From NCBI RefSeq assembly GCF_011694515.1, contig NZ_CP050192.1, forward strand, positions 1,555,299 to 1,619,298: DNA of 64,000 nucleotides. The letters run 5' to 3'. Under the pieces are notes generated by a model, which saw nothing but the letters and a program-made list of their open reading frames with translations, ran no database searches and was not told the origin of the DNA. This DNA comes from Mycobacterium sp. DL592. Its GTDB lineage: Bacteria > Actinomycetota > Actinomycetes > Mycobacteriales > Mycobacteriaceae. The position numbers and the translations under genes are program-made. This document shows positions 52,735-61,219 of this stretch, in pieces (positions within the stretch are counted from its first letter, which is position 1; each line of letters begins with the position of its first letter).

Positions 52735-53696
52735 CACTGCCGGTGAAGTCGACAGCAAACCTCTGCGAAGCGATTCTCGATGAGATCGGACGCGCCGTGG
52801 TGGGTAAGCGCGAGGCGCTGACGCAGATTCTGACCACCGTGCTCGCCCGGGGGCATGTGCTCATCGAGGACCTCCCGGGCTTGGGGAAGACGTTGATCGC
52901 CCGGTCGTTCGGCGCGACGTTGGGCTTGGATTTCACGCGCGTGCAGTTCACTCCGGATCTGCTGCCGGCCGATCTGCTCGGGTCGACCATCTACGACATG
53001 CAATCGGGGCGTTTCGAGTTCCGCCAAGGACCCGTTTTCACCAATCTGCTGCTGGCCGATGAGATCAATCGGACACCTCCTAAGGCGCAGGCAGCCCTGT
53101 TGGAGGCCATGGCCGAGCGGCAGGTCAGCATCGACCGAACCACGCATCCGCTGCCGGACCCGTTCATCGTGCTGGCGACCGAGAATCCCATCGAGTACGA
53201 GGGAACCTATCCGCTGCCGGAAGCTCAGTTGGACCGGTTCGCGATCCGCCTCGAACTGCATTACCTGTCTAGACCGGAAGAACGGTCGATGTTGCGCCGC
53301 CGCCTCGATCGCGGCTCTGCCGAACCACAGCTCCGCCAGGTCGTTGACCGGCATCAGCTTCTGGCCATGCAGGAATCCGTGGAGCAGATCGCCGTCGATG
53401 ACGACGTGCTGGATTACGTGGTGTCGCTGGCCGACGCCACCCGCCATCACCCGCAGGTCGCAGTGGGGGCTAGTCCGCGTGCGGAACTCGACCTGGTCCA
53501 ACTCGCCCGTGCTCACGCGCTGCTGCGTGGACGCGGGTATGTGATCGCCGAGGATGTCAAAGCCCTCGCTGTCTCAGCCATGGCTCATCGTGTCATTCTG
53601 CGTCCGGAGATGTGGGTGCGGCGGATCCAGGCCGGTGACGTTCTGGCCGAACTTCTGGAGAAAATGCCCGTCCTGCCCAATCGAGGTACGCCGTGA
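52731..53696 (+). CDS. moxR: MoxR-family AAA+ ATPase
   Basis: 321 residues from a GTG overlapping the preceding stop. AAA+ domain: Walker A DLPGLGKTLIARSFG, FTPDLLPADLLG (MoxR signature), Walker B FTNLLLADEINRTPPKAQAAL, sensor 1 VLATENPIEYEGTYPLPEAQ and the arginine/sensor-2 region ASPRAELDLVQLARAHALLR. MoxR ATPases act as chaperones with von Willebrand A and DUF58 partners. The DUF58 gene follows with a 4-nt overlap, as is standard. The biological client is unknown. Confidence 0.94.
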   Translation: MTLPVKSTANLCEAILDEIGRAVVGKREALTQILTTVLARGHVLIEDLPGLGKTLIARSFGATLGLDFTRVQFTPDLLPADLLGSTIYDMQSGRFEFRQGPVFTNLLLADEINRTPPKAQAALLEAMAERQVSIDRTTHPLPDPFIVLATENPIEYEGTYPLPEAQLDRFAIRLELHYLSRPEERSMLRRRLDRGSAEPQLRQVVDRHQLLAMQESVEQIAVDDDVLDYVVSLADATRHHPQVAVGASPRAELDLVQLARAHALLRGRGYVIAEDVKALAVSAMAHRVILRPEMWVRRIQAGDVLAELLEKMPVLPNRGTP

Positions 53697-54943
53697 GCGA
53701 AGCTCGCGAAATCGCCGTCCAACCTGTTTGGCGCGCATCGTCATTGACACTTGCGATCGCCACCTGCTTGGCGGTGGTTCTCGCGGGAGCGGCGTTCAGC
53801 GCACGCTGGCAACTGATTACGCTCGCCGCGCCGCTTCTCGGCGTGTTGTGCTCGATCTACTTGGAGTCGGATAAGCCCACAGTCTCGGTTCGCAGCTCGG
53901 CAGCTCGACAATACTTCTTCGAATCCGAGCAAGCGCAGATAACCTTGACGTTGGCATCCGATGCTGTTGCTGCACTGACCATCTCGGCAACAGACGGAAT
54001 GGGCGTCGAGATCCTCGACTGCACGCCGTCTCAGCGGAGAGTCGCGGTCTCGGCCCGGCGCTGGGGACGGTATGTGGTGTACGCCCACGTCGAGGTTGGG
54101 GCTGCCGGTGGGCTATTGCGCGGAGCGGCGATCGTGGAAGCCGCGGACTGCTGTGTGTTTCCGATTGCGCCTCCGCAAGATACCGGCCTGCCCATCACGG
54201 AACTGCCTGACCGCCTCGGCAGCCACCTCGTCCGCCGAAGCGGTCCTGGTGTCGAGTTCGCCGACATCCGCGCCTACGTGCCGGGCGACCAACTGCGCAC
54301 GGTGAATTGGCCCGTTAGCGCCCGGCGCCGCACATTGCACGTGACTGAACGGCTCACTGACCGTGCCGCTGACGTGGTGGTGCTCATCGACAGCCATGCA
54401 CAACCTCTCGGCCCCGCTGCAGAGGCCACCGACCGGATGGCGCGCGGCGCAGTCCAAGTGGCTCAAACCGCGTTACGGCACGGCGACCGCGCCGGTATCG
54501 TCGCCCTCGGCAATCGGAGAATCCAATGGCTCGGCGCCGATATGGGTAAGGCCCAGTTTTACCGGATCATCGACACCATTCTCGACGCGACGGGCCCCGG
54601 GCCCGACACTGGCACCAGCACACTGGTTCCCGCAGGGGCGGTCCCCGCTGGAGGGATCGTCATCGCGTTCTCCACGCTACTGGAGACCGATTTCGCCTTA
54701 GCGCTGATCGACCTGCGAAAGCGCGGGTACGCGGTCGTGGCCATTGACATGCTCGTCGGAACTCCCTTCACCGACGACCATGACCCGTTGGTCGACCGCC
54801 TGTGGGCGCTGCAACGATCGTTCATGCACCGCAATATGTCCACCGTCGGCGTGGACGTCGTGCCTTGGACACCGGAGTACACCCTCGATCAAGCCATGGC
54901 GCTGGTTCCACAACATCGACGGCCACGCCGAAGGTCACGATGA
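53693..54943 (+). CDS. DUF58 protein, MoxR partner
   Basis: 416 residues. Two N-terminal membrane segments (SLTLAIATCLAVVLAGAAFS and WQLITLAAPLLGVLCSIYLE), an immunoglobulin-like beta region, and the DUF58 motif GPGVEFADIRAYVPGDQLRT followed by VNWPVSARR. A vWA-like C-terminal half comes next (DVVVLIDSHAQPLG, the MIDAS-like start). Standard MoxR/DUF58 pair. The next gene overlaps by 4 nt (ATGA). Confidence 0.9.
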   Translation: MSEAREIAVQPVWRASSLTLAIATCLAVVLAGAAFSARWQLITLAAPLLGVLCSIYLESDKPTVSVRSSAARQYFFESEQAQITLTLASDAVAALTISATDGMGVEILDCTPSQRRVAVSARRWGRYVVYAHVEVGAAGGLLRGAAIVEAADCCVFPIAPPQDTGLPITELPDRLGSHLVRRSGPGVEFADIRAYVPGDQLRTVNWPVSARRRTLHVTERLTDRAADVVVLIDSHAQPLGPAAEATDRMARGAVQVAQTALRHGDRAGIVALGNRRIQWLGADMGKAQFYRIIDTILDATGPGPDTGTSTLVPAGAVPAGGIVIAFSTLLETDFALALIDLRKRGYAVVAIDMLVGTPFTDDHDPLVDRLWALQRSFMHRNMSTVGVDVVPWTPEYTLDQAMALVPQHRRPRRRSR

Positions 54944-55431
54944 AGTACATCCACAGCAAGACGCGTCTGCTCTCGCTCCTGGTCGGGCTGATGATGGCAG
55001 CAACTGGGGGAATCCACACCACCGGAATTGCAACCATCGCCGCTCTACTCAGCGCTCTCGCTGTGGGCGTGGGTACTCGTGAGCGGCACGCTGCAACGCT
55101 TGCCGTTTTGCTCGCCGCCGCAGCGATCATGCTCAGCGATGTATCTGCCCTGCAAGCAGGACTGGTAGGGCTGTGCGGCGCCTGCTATCTGTTGCTGCGT
55201 CACACCGAGCGAGGACGCGTTGGCCGATCCCCGATCATTGCTGCCGTGTGCGCCAGCGTCGTTGCCGTGGCTATCGCATCATTACCGATCCATGTCCCGT
55301 GGCTGACGACCCTTGCCGCACCGATCATGTTTGTGGCCTACGTAGTGGCGGTCCGACCGTTCTTCCACGGAGCCGTCGCACGTTCGAAGAGGGACACGGA
55401 TTTACGTAAGCTCCCGGTGGCCACCAGATGA
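54940..55431 (+). CDS. Small multi-pass membrane protein of MoxR operon
   Basis: 163 residues with four to five hydrophobic segments (LLSLLVGLMMAATGGI, IATIAALLSALAVGVG, LAVLLAAAAIMLSDVSAL, SPIIAAVCASVVAVAIASL, LAAPIMFVAYVVAVRPFF). No enzymatic motif. ATG 54940 overlaps the DUF58 stop. In many actinobacteria a third membrane gene of this kind closes the MoxR cluster. Function unknown. Confidence 0.75.
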   Translation: MKYIHSKTRLLSLLVGLMMAATGGIHTTGIATIAALLSALAVGVGTRERHAATLAVLLAAAAIMLSDVSALQAGLVGLCGACYLLLRHTERGRVGRSPIIAAVCASVVAVAIASLPIHVPWLTTLAAPIMFVAYVVAVRPFFHGAVARSKRDTDLRKLPVATR

Positions 55432-55562
55432 GCCGTCCTGAAGTCGACCAGTAGCCATTAACTTCAGTTGTATGCGGCCAGGTTTATCGAGATCGCGCGT
55501 CGTTGGCGATTCAAATAGCCGGCTCAGTCACAGCTCAGGGTTCGGCCCTATCTTCGCAAGGT

Positions 55563-55655
55563 GTGCACCCGACGGGTTTGTTGGTCGCGGTTGTCGCACT
55601 GGCGGCAACCGTCGCGTTCATGGTCGGGGCGTGCTGTGGCATCCTCGTCAGGTAG
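55563..55655 (+). CDS. Possible 30-residue membrane peptide
   Basis: GTG 55563 to TAG 55653-55655. The product VHPTGLLVAVVALAATVAFM then VGACCGILVR would be a single helix with a vicinal Cys pair. An AAGG box lies only 2 nt from the GTG, and the frame is open upstream for a further ~35 codons without ATG/GTG, so the start is unsure. It could be a real small membrane protein or the tail of a lost gene. Confidence 0.28.
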   Translation: MHPTGLLVAVVALAATVAFMVGACCGILVR

Positions 55656-55901
55656 AGACAATTGTGCCGCACTGATTACATTGTGCCACAACCGATTTAC
55701 CTGCCTTGGCGAGGGGTTTGCAAGTCCGCGAGCCTTCGATCGGCGAAGAAGGTATCCGCCATAAGCCAGTTGGTTTTAGCGCCTCTGTGCGAATGCACTC
55801 TCGGATGGATGCTTTCACTCAATGGTCATCGTTGAGCGAGCAGAAAATCGCTGATTGGCTCAATAGGCAGGACGTCCTATGGATGAAGCTAGGTTGGGGG
55901 T
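55656..55901. other. Non-coding interval with short direct repeat
   Basis: ATTGTGCCGCA and ATTGTGCCACA form an 11-bp direct repeat (one mismatch) about 20 nt apart, at ~55660 and ~55680. Such repeats are often left at IS ends. The rest (55700-55901) shows no convincing gene: a frame reading MDAFTQWSSLSEQKIADWLN lies here without a ribosome site or homologue I know. Confidence 0.35.
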
Positions 55902-56228
55902 GTGCAGTCGGTAGGAACGGTCCGGGAGTGGCATACAGATGAAGGGTGGGGTGTCGTCGATTGTCCCGACACCCCGGGGGGCTGCTGGGTCCACTTCAGC
56001 CACCTCTTTCACGAGGACATTGCCGCGCCCGGTTCCGGCGAACTCGTAGAGGTCTCCGGCGGCTTCCGTGAAGCGTTTGAGGGCGAGACCGTGGATTTCG
56101 ACTGGCAACCGACTGCGTACCCCGGGAGTCAGGACGGCTACTCCTTCGTCGCCATCACCGTCTGGCCCCGCGGACGGACGGCACCGCACCGCACCATCCG
56201 CTACTACAAGGATGGAATCGACCGGTGA
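55902..56228 (+). CDS. Cold-shock-domain-like protein
   Basis: 108 residues from GTG 55902, with AGGTTGGGG upstream. It begins VQSVGTVREWHTDEGWGVVD, like the CSD opening (GTVKWFN...GFG), then WVHFSHLFHEDI, GELVEVSGGFREAFEGETVDF and SFVAITVWPRG. The strand order of an OB fold is there, but the RNP motifs are weak (EGWGVVD for KGFGFI), so nucleic-acid binding is uncertain. Similar proteins are common in actinobacteria as alternatives to CspA. It stands alone. Confidence 0.7.
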   Translation: MQSVGTVREWHTDEGWGVVDCPDTPGGCWVHFSHLFHEDIAAPGSGELVEVSGGFREAFEGETVDFDWQPTAYPGSQDGYSFVAITVWPRGRTAPHRTIRYYKDGIDR

Positions 56229-56272
56229 CGTGAATTCTCCCTGTCGCCCGCCTTTCGGTCCCGGTGTTGAAG

Positions 56273-56776
56273 TCAGTCCCGCCTTCTCAGGGCCCACCAA
56301 GTTCCTTCTCCGAGCAAGACGAGGATGGCGGCGAGGAAGAAGGACCACATTGGAATGCCTTGGGAGGCAGGGGAAGCCGCCTCAGCGGGTGGGCCGGGCT
56401 TACCGGTTCCGGCAACGCTGAGGTGGAAGGGCCACGATCCGGACACGACGTGTCCGTCGGCGGAGGTCACCCGATAGTTGACGGTGTAGGTGCCGACCGG
56501 ACCAAGGGGCAGCACTTCGAGGGAAATGACGGCCCCCTGTAGATGAGGTTGCCCGGTGGACCACAGATTCCCGTCGGGTCCGACGACCGTCATCGCCGCA
56601 AAGGTCGTCTGAAGGGGTTCGTTGAACGTCGCGCTTACCTGGGTAGGCCCGGTGGTCAGTACCGCGTCGACGGCGGGGTCGGTGGCGATGCGCACGGCGT
56701 GCGCTGAAGCTGCCGGCGCACTGGCGAGCGCAATGATCGCCAACGCCGCGAACACCGACGCCGCGGCCGATTTCAT
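56273..56776 (-). CDS. CopC-domain copper-binding protein
   Basis: 167 residues. Signal peptide (SVFAALAIIALASAPAASA), and the mature protein begins HAVRIATDPAVDAVL, the Cu(II)-binding N-terminal His of CopC. A beta-sandwich follows (TGPTQVSATFNEPLQTTFAA, YTVNYRVTSADGHVVSGSWP with the DGH copper motif). A C-terminal membrane helix (MWSFFLAAILVLLGEGTWWAL) anchors it with a basic tail. The start overlaps the YcnI stop (ATGA). No CopD-type (YcnJ) transport domain follows. Confidence 0.9.
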   Translation of the reverse strand: MKSAAASVFAALAIIALASAPAASAHAVRIATDPAVDAVLTTGPTQVSATFNEPLQTTFAAMTVVGPDGNLWSTGQPHLQGAVISLEVLPLGPVGTYTVNYRVTSADGHVVSGSWPFHLSVAGTGKPGPPAEAASPASQGIPMWSFFLAAILVLLGEGTWWALRRRD

Positions 56777-57450
56777 GATCGGCGCCGCGTCACCAAGGTG
56801 ATGGCCACGCTTGCCGCGGCGATCAAGAGAGCGGACCCGGCCAGCCAACGTGAGGTGTTGTCCGAAGCAGGCGCCGCCGTGGGTGCCGCGGGCGCGGGGC
56901 TCGCTGACACGGTTGGAGACGGCTCGTTTGCGGCGTGCGGAGTTCCGCCTAGAGTCAGCGTCGGAACGGGGTGTTCGGGCTCGGCGCCGCCTGCGGGAGT
57001 GGGCTGATCCCAGCGCACGGCGGTGCCGTCGTTATAGGTCTGAGTGGTGGGGAAGCTGGCAGTAGCACCGGTTGGCAGCGTGGCCGCCACCCGGAACAGG
57101 GCGAACTGGTCGGGCGGAATGCCGGCGCCGGGCGCCGCAGTCCAGGTGATGGACTTGACGGTCCCTGCCGCCATATTGCGGTCTAGGCGAGCCGCCCAGC
57201 CAGGGATCTGTTCGACGCTTACCTCGGTCAGATCGGGGAGGGCGACGGTGACTTCAGTCGTCAACGCTCCTTTGTCGGACTCGTTGGGGACCTCAAAAGT
57301 CAGAATGGCGTCATCACCCGGGGTGGTGTGGTCGGCATCGACGTGAACGTGTGCCCACGCAGGTGCCGCGGCCGCTGCAGCGACGGCGCCCAGAGTGCAG
57401 GCGCACGCGACCACGTGCACTGCCCTGGCAGTGATGCTGTTGCTTCTCAT
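56773..57450 (-). CDS. YcnI/DUF1775 secreted copper-binding protein
   Basis: 225 residues from ATG 57448-57450. Signal peptide (HVVACACTLGAVAAAAAAPA), and the mature start HVHVDADHTTPGDDAILTF carries the N-terminal His of the DUF1775 copper site. The fold is continued by EVPNESDKGALTTEVTVALP and SITWTAAPGAGIPPDQF, with PTTQTYNDGTAVRWDQP (Trp brace). A Pro/Ala linker leads to a C-terminal membrane helix (WLAGSALLIAAASVAITLV). YcnI-CopC pairs handle copper outside the membrane. A two-gene operon, divergent from the NiCoT riboswitch region. Confidence 0.9.
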   Translation of the reverse strand: MRSNSITARAVHVVACACTLGAVAAAAAAPAWAHVHVDADHTTPGDDAILTFEVPNESDKGALTTEVTVALPDLTEVSVEQIPGWAARLDRNMAAGTVKSITWTAAPGAGIPPDQFALFRVAATLPTGATASFPTTQTYNDGTAVRWDQPTPAGGAEPEHPVPTLTLGGTPHAANEPSPTVSASPAPAAPTAAPASDNTSRWLAGSALLIAAASVAITLVTRRRS

Positions 57451-57594
57451 ATCGGTTGCGCTGGCCTTCCCTGGGTCAGTGGAGAGTTTCAGGTCCCGCA
57501 TCAGTAGTCGGCCCAACCGAGCGCGGGGTTCCCTGTCAATCACCTGTGTGCTACCGCTTTGTGGTCGCCGTCGGATATGTTGCTGTCGTTCATT

Positions 57595-57700
57595 GCGAGC
57601 GGTTGCGGAAACCGGTGCTATTCCGGTGCGGTCGCGCCACTGTGTCCGTCGGAACTGAGAGATTTCTCGGAGCCCGCGGGAGCCAGACCCGGCCGCTCGC
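57595..57700 (+). promoter_or_regulatory. Cobalamin (B12) riboswitch
   Basis: The terminal P1 helix pairs perfectly: GCGAGCGG (57595-57602) with CCGCTCGC (57693-57700). Inside are the conserved core parts: GGAAACCGGTGCTATTCCGG, then GCCACTGT (the B12 box, 57636-57643) and GGGAGCCAGAC near the 3' side. It ends 42 nt before the transporter ATG. A CCCT-CGA-AGGG hairpin at 57725-57735 covers the ribosome site AAGGGG, which suggests translational control. B12 binding should switch off the cobalt/nickel uptake gene. Confidence 0.88.
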
Positions 57701-57742
57701 TATCAACCACGACAGGGCGCAGTTCCCTCGAAGGGGCGTTTG

Positions 57743-58855
57743 ATGCCGGAAGCACTTCCCACCGCCAGCAGCACAGCGCTTCGACGGCGACTCGGCGCGT
57801 GGAGCAGACAGGATTGGTTGGAGGTCGGCGCTCTCGCTGCGGTGATCGGCGCCCTTCACGTTGTCGGTTTCGGCGCGCTGATCCTGTTCGTCGCGCCGAA
57901 CCACTACCAGGTTGGCGCGGAAGTCTTCGGGGTCGGTCTGGGTGTCACCGCCTACACCTTCGGTCTGCGCCACGCGTTCGATGCCGATCACATCGCGGCC
58001 ATCGACAACACCACCCGCAAACTGATGGCCGACGGCAGTAAGCCGAAATCGGTCGGGTTCTGGTTCGCCATGGGGCATTCGGCGATGGTGCTCGTGATGG
58101 CGGTGTTGGTGATCGCCGGAACCAAGGCCGTCAGTACGCTGCTTGATGCGGACTCGCCGGCGCGCCACGGCCTGGGCCTGGCTGGGACGCTGGCATCGGG
58201 TGGGTTTCTCTACCTGATCGCCGCCATCAATATCGTGGCGCTGATCGGTATCTGGCGGGTGTTCGTTGCGCTGCGCAATGGGACGTTCGATGAGCGCGAA
58301 CTCGACGCCGCGCTGGGTAATCGTGGGTTCCTGGCACGGGTTCTCAGGCCGATCATGCAGCGCATCAAACGCCCGATCGGCATGTTTCCGGTCGGTCTGC
58401 TCTTCGGATTGGGTTTTGACACCGCGACCGAGGTTGCGCTGCTCGCCCTCGCAGGATCGGGGGCGGCTGCCGGTCTGCCCTGGTACGCCGTGCTGGTGTT
58501 GCCGGTGCTGTTCGCTGCCGGTATGAGTGTGATGGACACCGCCGATGGTCTGTTCATGACCGTGGCCTACGACTGGGCGTTCGCCAACCCGATTCGCAAG
58601 ATCTATTACAACTTCACGATCACCGGGCTGTCGGTCGCGGTCGCGCTGCTGATCGGCACCATCGAGCTGGTATCGGTGCTACATGACGATCTCGGCCTGA
58701 TTGACCCGGTGACCACTTGGGTCAGCTCCATCAACCTGAATAATGCCGGGTTCGCGATCGTCGGGCTGTTTGCGGCTACCTGGCTGTGCGCCGTCACCTA
58801 CTGGAAGGTCGCCGGAGTCGAAAAGCGTTGGGAAATCAGTCCATCAGCCCGGTGA
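57743..58855 (+). CDS. Ni/Co transporter, NiCoT (HoxN/NixA) family
   Basis: 370 residues, eight to nine helices. Family signature RHAFDADHIAAIDNTTRKLM with the H-x4-DH metal motif, FWFAMGHSAMVLVMAV, LGFDTATEVALLALAGSG and GMSVMDTADGLFM. NiCoT permeases take up Co2+ and/or Ni2+ across the inner membrane. The cobalamin riboswitch upstream shows cobalt for B12 synthesis is the main cargo here (mixed evidence). ATG 57743 with AAGGGG at 57731-57736. Its end overlaps the convergent TetR gene by 12 nt. Confidence 0.94.
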   Translation: MPEALPTASSTALRRRLGAWSRQDWLEVGALAAVIGALHVVGFGALILFVAPNHYQVGAEVFGVGLGVTAYTFGLRHAFDADHIAAIDNTTRKLMADGSKPKSVGFWFAMGHSAMVLVMAVLVIAGTKAVSTLLDADSPARHGLGLAGTLASGGFLYLIAAINIVALIGIWRVFVALRNGTFDERELDAALGNRGFLARVLRPIMQRIKRPIGMFPVGLLFGLGFDTATEVALLALAGSGAAAGLPWYAVLVLPVLFAAGMSVMDTADGLFMTVAYDWAFANPIRKIYYNFTITGLSVAVALLIGTIELVSVLHDDLGLIDPVTTWVSSINLNNAGFAIVGLFAATWLCAVTYWKVAGVEKRWEISPSAR

Positions 58856-59491
58856 TGATCGGATCGGGTTGGGCCGGTATCCGCCGATATAGCCAAGTGC
58901 CATGTTGAGGGCCAATTCGAGGGGGCGGACGCTGCGTGTGGTCTGCGCCATGAGCAGGCCGCCCTGCAGTGCGCTCATCATCGTCAGCGCCAGTTCGTCC
59001 GGGTCGGCTTCGACGATGAGTTCGCCGTTGTCGCGCATGATGGCGAAGCCGGTGGATAGATAGGACTGCCATTCGGCGAACGACCGCGCGAGCTCGATGC
59101 GCGCGGAGTCGGATCTGTCGGCGAGCTCGCTCACGAGGGAGCCGAGGGGGCAGCCGCCGATACCTTGTGTTGTGCGCGTCATAACGACGAGGTGATCGCA
59201 CCAACGCTGCAGGCCGCTCCAGGATGTCACCTCACGTAGGCGCGGCTCCTGTGCGGCGATGACTCGCCCGAGCTGAGTCTTGATTACCTCGCTGATAAGG
59301 GCGTCTTTGTCGGCGAAGTAGTGATAGAGCTGCGACCTGCTGGTGTGACTGGCCGTCATCACCGCGTCGAGGCTCGTCCCTGCCACGCCGCGCTCTCGGA
59401 CCAGAGATGTGGCTTCAGCCACGATGCGAGCCTTGGTGGCCGCTCCGCGGGCCGTCAGCCGCGGGGCGGAACGACGCTCGTTTGTCACCAC
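58844..59491 (-). CDS. TetR-family regulator
   Basis: 215 residues from tandem GTGs. HTH: ATSLVRERGVAGTSLDAVMT, then TASHTSRSQLYHYFADKDAL. The C-terminal domain has GGCPLGSLVSELADRSDSAR, the pattern of the TetR_C subgroup with a conserved GCP motif that can sense redox or electrophiles through its Cys. It is divergent from the DoxX-like and peroxiredoxin genes, whose products also act in redox stress, so control of that pair is likely (inference). No clear palindrome is seen in the 190-nt gap apart from TTGGAATTG-type sequence around 59510. Confidence 0.85.
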   Translation of the reverse strand: MVTNERRSAPRLTARGAATKARIVAEATSLVRERGVAGTSLDAVMTASHTSRSQLYHYFADKDALISEVIKTQLGRVIAAQEPRLREVTSWSGLQRWCDHLVVMTRTTQGIGGCPLGSLVSELADRSDSARIELARSFAEWQSYLSTGFAIMRDNGELIVEADPDELALTMMSALQGGLLMAQTTRSVRPLELALNMALGYIGGYRPNPIRSSPG

Positions 59492-59681
59492 GGCCGGACA
59501 GTAGCCGAATTGGAATTGTCAGTCCACTTTTCGCCCAGCATGATCCCAGTGTGGTCAACGCATCATCCGCGACGGAGTTCGACATCGCGCGATCCGTTCC
59601 CACCCGGTCAATCCGGTGAGAGGCAAAAACCACTGCCACATCACCGGTCTGAATTAGTAGCTAACACATTTGAGAGGGATT

Positions 59682-60155
59682 GTGACTCGCACCGAAGATG
59701 CCAGGATATTGAAATACAACTCGATGTTTCTCGGCCTGTTCATGTTCATGTTCGGTTTCTTGAAATACTTCGAGCCTTTTCGCACCATGTTCGACGTGCA
59801 GATCACCGAAAGTGGCCTGCCCCGACTCAGCATCCCCCTGGGCAAAGTCGGCGAAATGGCCATCGGCTTTGGCTTGTTGTTGCCGGCGTGGTTCAGCCAC
59901 AAGATCCCAAACCTCTACCGCCCAATCGTGTTTGTCGCGTCAGCCGGGCTCGTGGTCAACATGGGAATTGCGACCTACGTGCACTTACAACCCAATGTCC
60001 CAGCCAACGTCCTGCCCCTCGGGATCAAAACCCCGTACATCCCGCTGTTCGTCATGTTCTTGGCGGTCGTGAATCTCTATCAAGCCTATCGAGGCCACAG
60101 CCGCCGGCTCGAAGGGCATACCGAGACCACGCAACCGCAATCGGCTTCGTCATGA
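59682..60155 (+). CDS. DoxX-like membrane protein
   Basis: 157 residues from GTG 59682, with GAGAGGG just upstream. Four hydrophobic segments: SMFLGLFMFMFGFLKYFEPF, VGEMAIGFGLLLPAWF, IVFVASAGLVVNMGIATYVH and YIPLFVMFLAVVNLYQAY. The shape and start resemble DoxX/DUF417-type inner-membrane proteins, often with oxidative stress genes. It is followed 86 nt later by a peroxiredoxin gene on the same strand. The family label is tentative. Confidence 0.7.
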   Translation: MTRTEDARILKYNSMFLGLFMFMFGFLKYFEPFRTMFDVQITESGLPRLSIPLGKVGEMAIGFGLLLPAWFSHKIPNLYRPIVFVASAGLVVNMGIATYVHLQPNVPANVLPLGIKTPYIPLFVMFLAVVNLYQAYRGHSRRLEGHTETTQPQSASS

Positions 60156-60241
60156 CGGTGTGATCGCGCTCGATTCACTCCGATGAGTTCGCGGTCGGAC
60201 ATGCCACTCAGCTGTCAACGAAACACGATGAAAGGACCTCT

Positions 60242-60727
60242 ATGTCGCGCCTCGAGAATGGCCAACGGTTCCCCCCTCTGGACGTCCCCGCCGTGGGGGG
60301 CGGCACGATCAGCCTGCCTGGCGACCTCGCCGGCTCTTACGGCGTCATCCTGATCTATCGCGGGTCCTGGTGCCCTTACTGCAACGCACAACTCGGCTCG
60401 TTCTCGCGCGCACTTGACACCCTCAACGAGCTCAATGTCAAAGTCGTCGCCCTCTCTGTCGACGACGAGGACACCTCCACGGAACTCGTCGCCAAGCGCA
60501 AGCTGCATTTCCCGGTCGGATACGGTGCTGACGTCGACCAGGTCGCCGCCGCGATAGGTGCCTACGTCAACGATGATCCGCACTATCTGCAGTCGACCGG
60601 CGTCATCCTCGCACCGGACGAGACGGTGTGTCTGGCTGTGTATTCGAGCGGGGCAATCGGACGGCTCGTCCCCGAAGACGTAGCCGGCTTCGTCAAATAT
60701 GTGTCCGCACATCCGGACACACGGTGA
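60242..60727 (+). CDS. AhpC/TSA-type peroxiredoxin-like protein
   Basis: 161 residues. Thioredoxin fold with RGSWCPYCNAQLGSFSRALD (CxxC at the active site), VKVVALSVDDEDTSTELVAK and FPVGYGADVDQVAAAIGAYV. The CPYC and RGSWCPYC opening identify a peroxiredoxin-like/AhpC-TSA subgroup that couples to a thiol partner. It probably reduces organic peroxides. Start ATG 60242 with GAAAGGACC upstream. It lies in the TetR/DoxX group. Confidence 0.88.
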   Translation: MSRLENGQRFPPLDVPAVGGGTISLPGDLAGSYGVILIYRGSWCPYCNAQLGSFSRALDTLNELNVKVVALSVDDEDTSTELVAKRKLHFPVGYGADVDQVAAAIGAYVNDDPHYLQSTGVILAPDETVCLAVYSSGAIGRLVPEDVAGFVKYVSAHPDTR

Positions 60728-60888
60728 GCGACTTCGTTTAGCGCTGCGTGCTAAGCCATGCGATCGGCTTGGGACGCAACTCTTTCGGCGGTGGCGGACG
60801 AACGTGCCAACCCGGTGAAGCCCGGCGCGGGCCCTCTTGCCCCTGACCGGGCGGCGACCCTGAAATGATGGCGCGATGATGAATCCCC

Positions 60889-61050
60889 TGCGTGGAATGC
60901 AGTTTCGTCTACGACCTCCGTCAGGCGACGACCGCGGGGCGGGACATACGCGAACAGGTTTCCGAGGTTGCCGCGATGTTGGTCGCGGAGGACGTTGACC
61001 TACGGTCACGCACACAGCCCGAAGTGTGGTCACCGCTTGAGTACGGATGC
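60889..61050 (+). pseudogene. DinB-superfamily remnant
   Basis: CVECSFVYDLRQATTAGRDI, then REQVSEVAAMLVAEDVDLRS, and PEVWSPLEYGC fit the DinB_2 N-terminal region (CPECGFDYDL ... VWSPLEYGCHVRDV). The match stops at YGC, the family's next residues (HVRDVL) are lost, and no start codon or ribosome site precedes the fragment. The rest of 60728-61219 shows no gene. DinB-like proteins are bacillithiol/mycothiol-type transferases; this copy is dead. Confidence 0.6.
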
Positions 61051-61219
61051 GGCGGTTTCAATCCGTGGAAGAAAACTCGCGGGTCTCTATTGGTGTGGTG
61101 GGGTGCCCGCGAGAGGTGGCTCGATGGTTCCCCGGGGAGTCGTCCTGGGTTGTAGCCGCCGGGCCACCGCTGTGTGTTCCTTTGGCCGCCGGACCCTTCG
61201 CGTGTCCTCTGGCGCGGTC

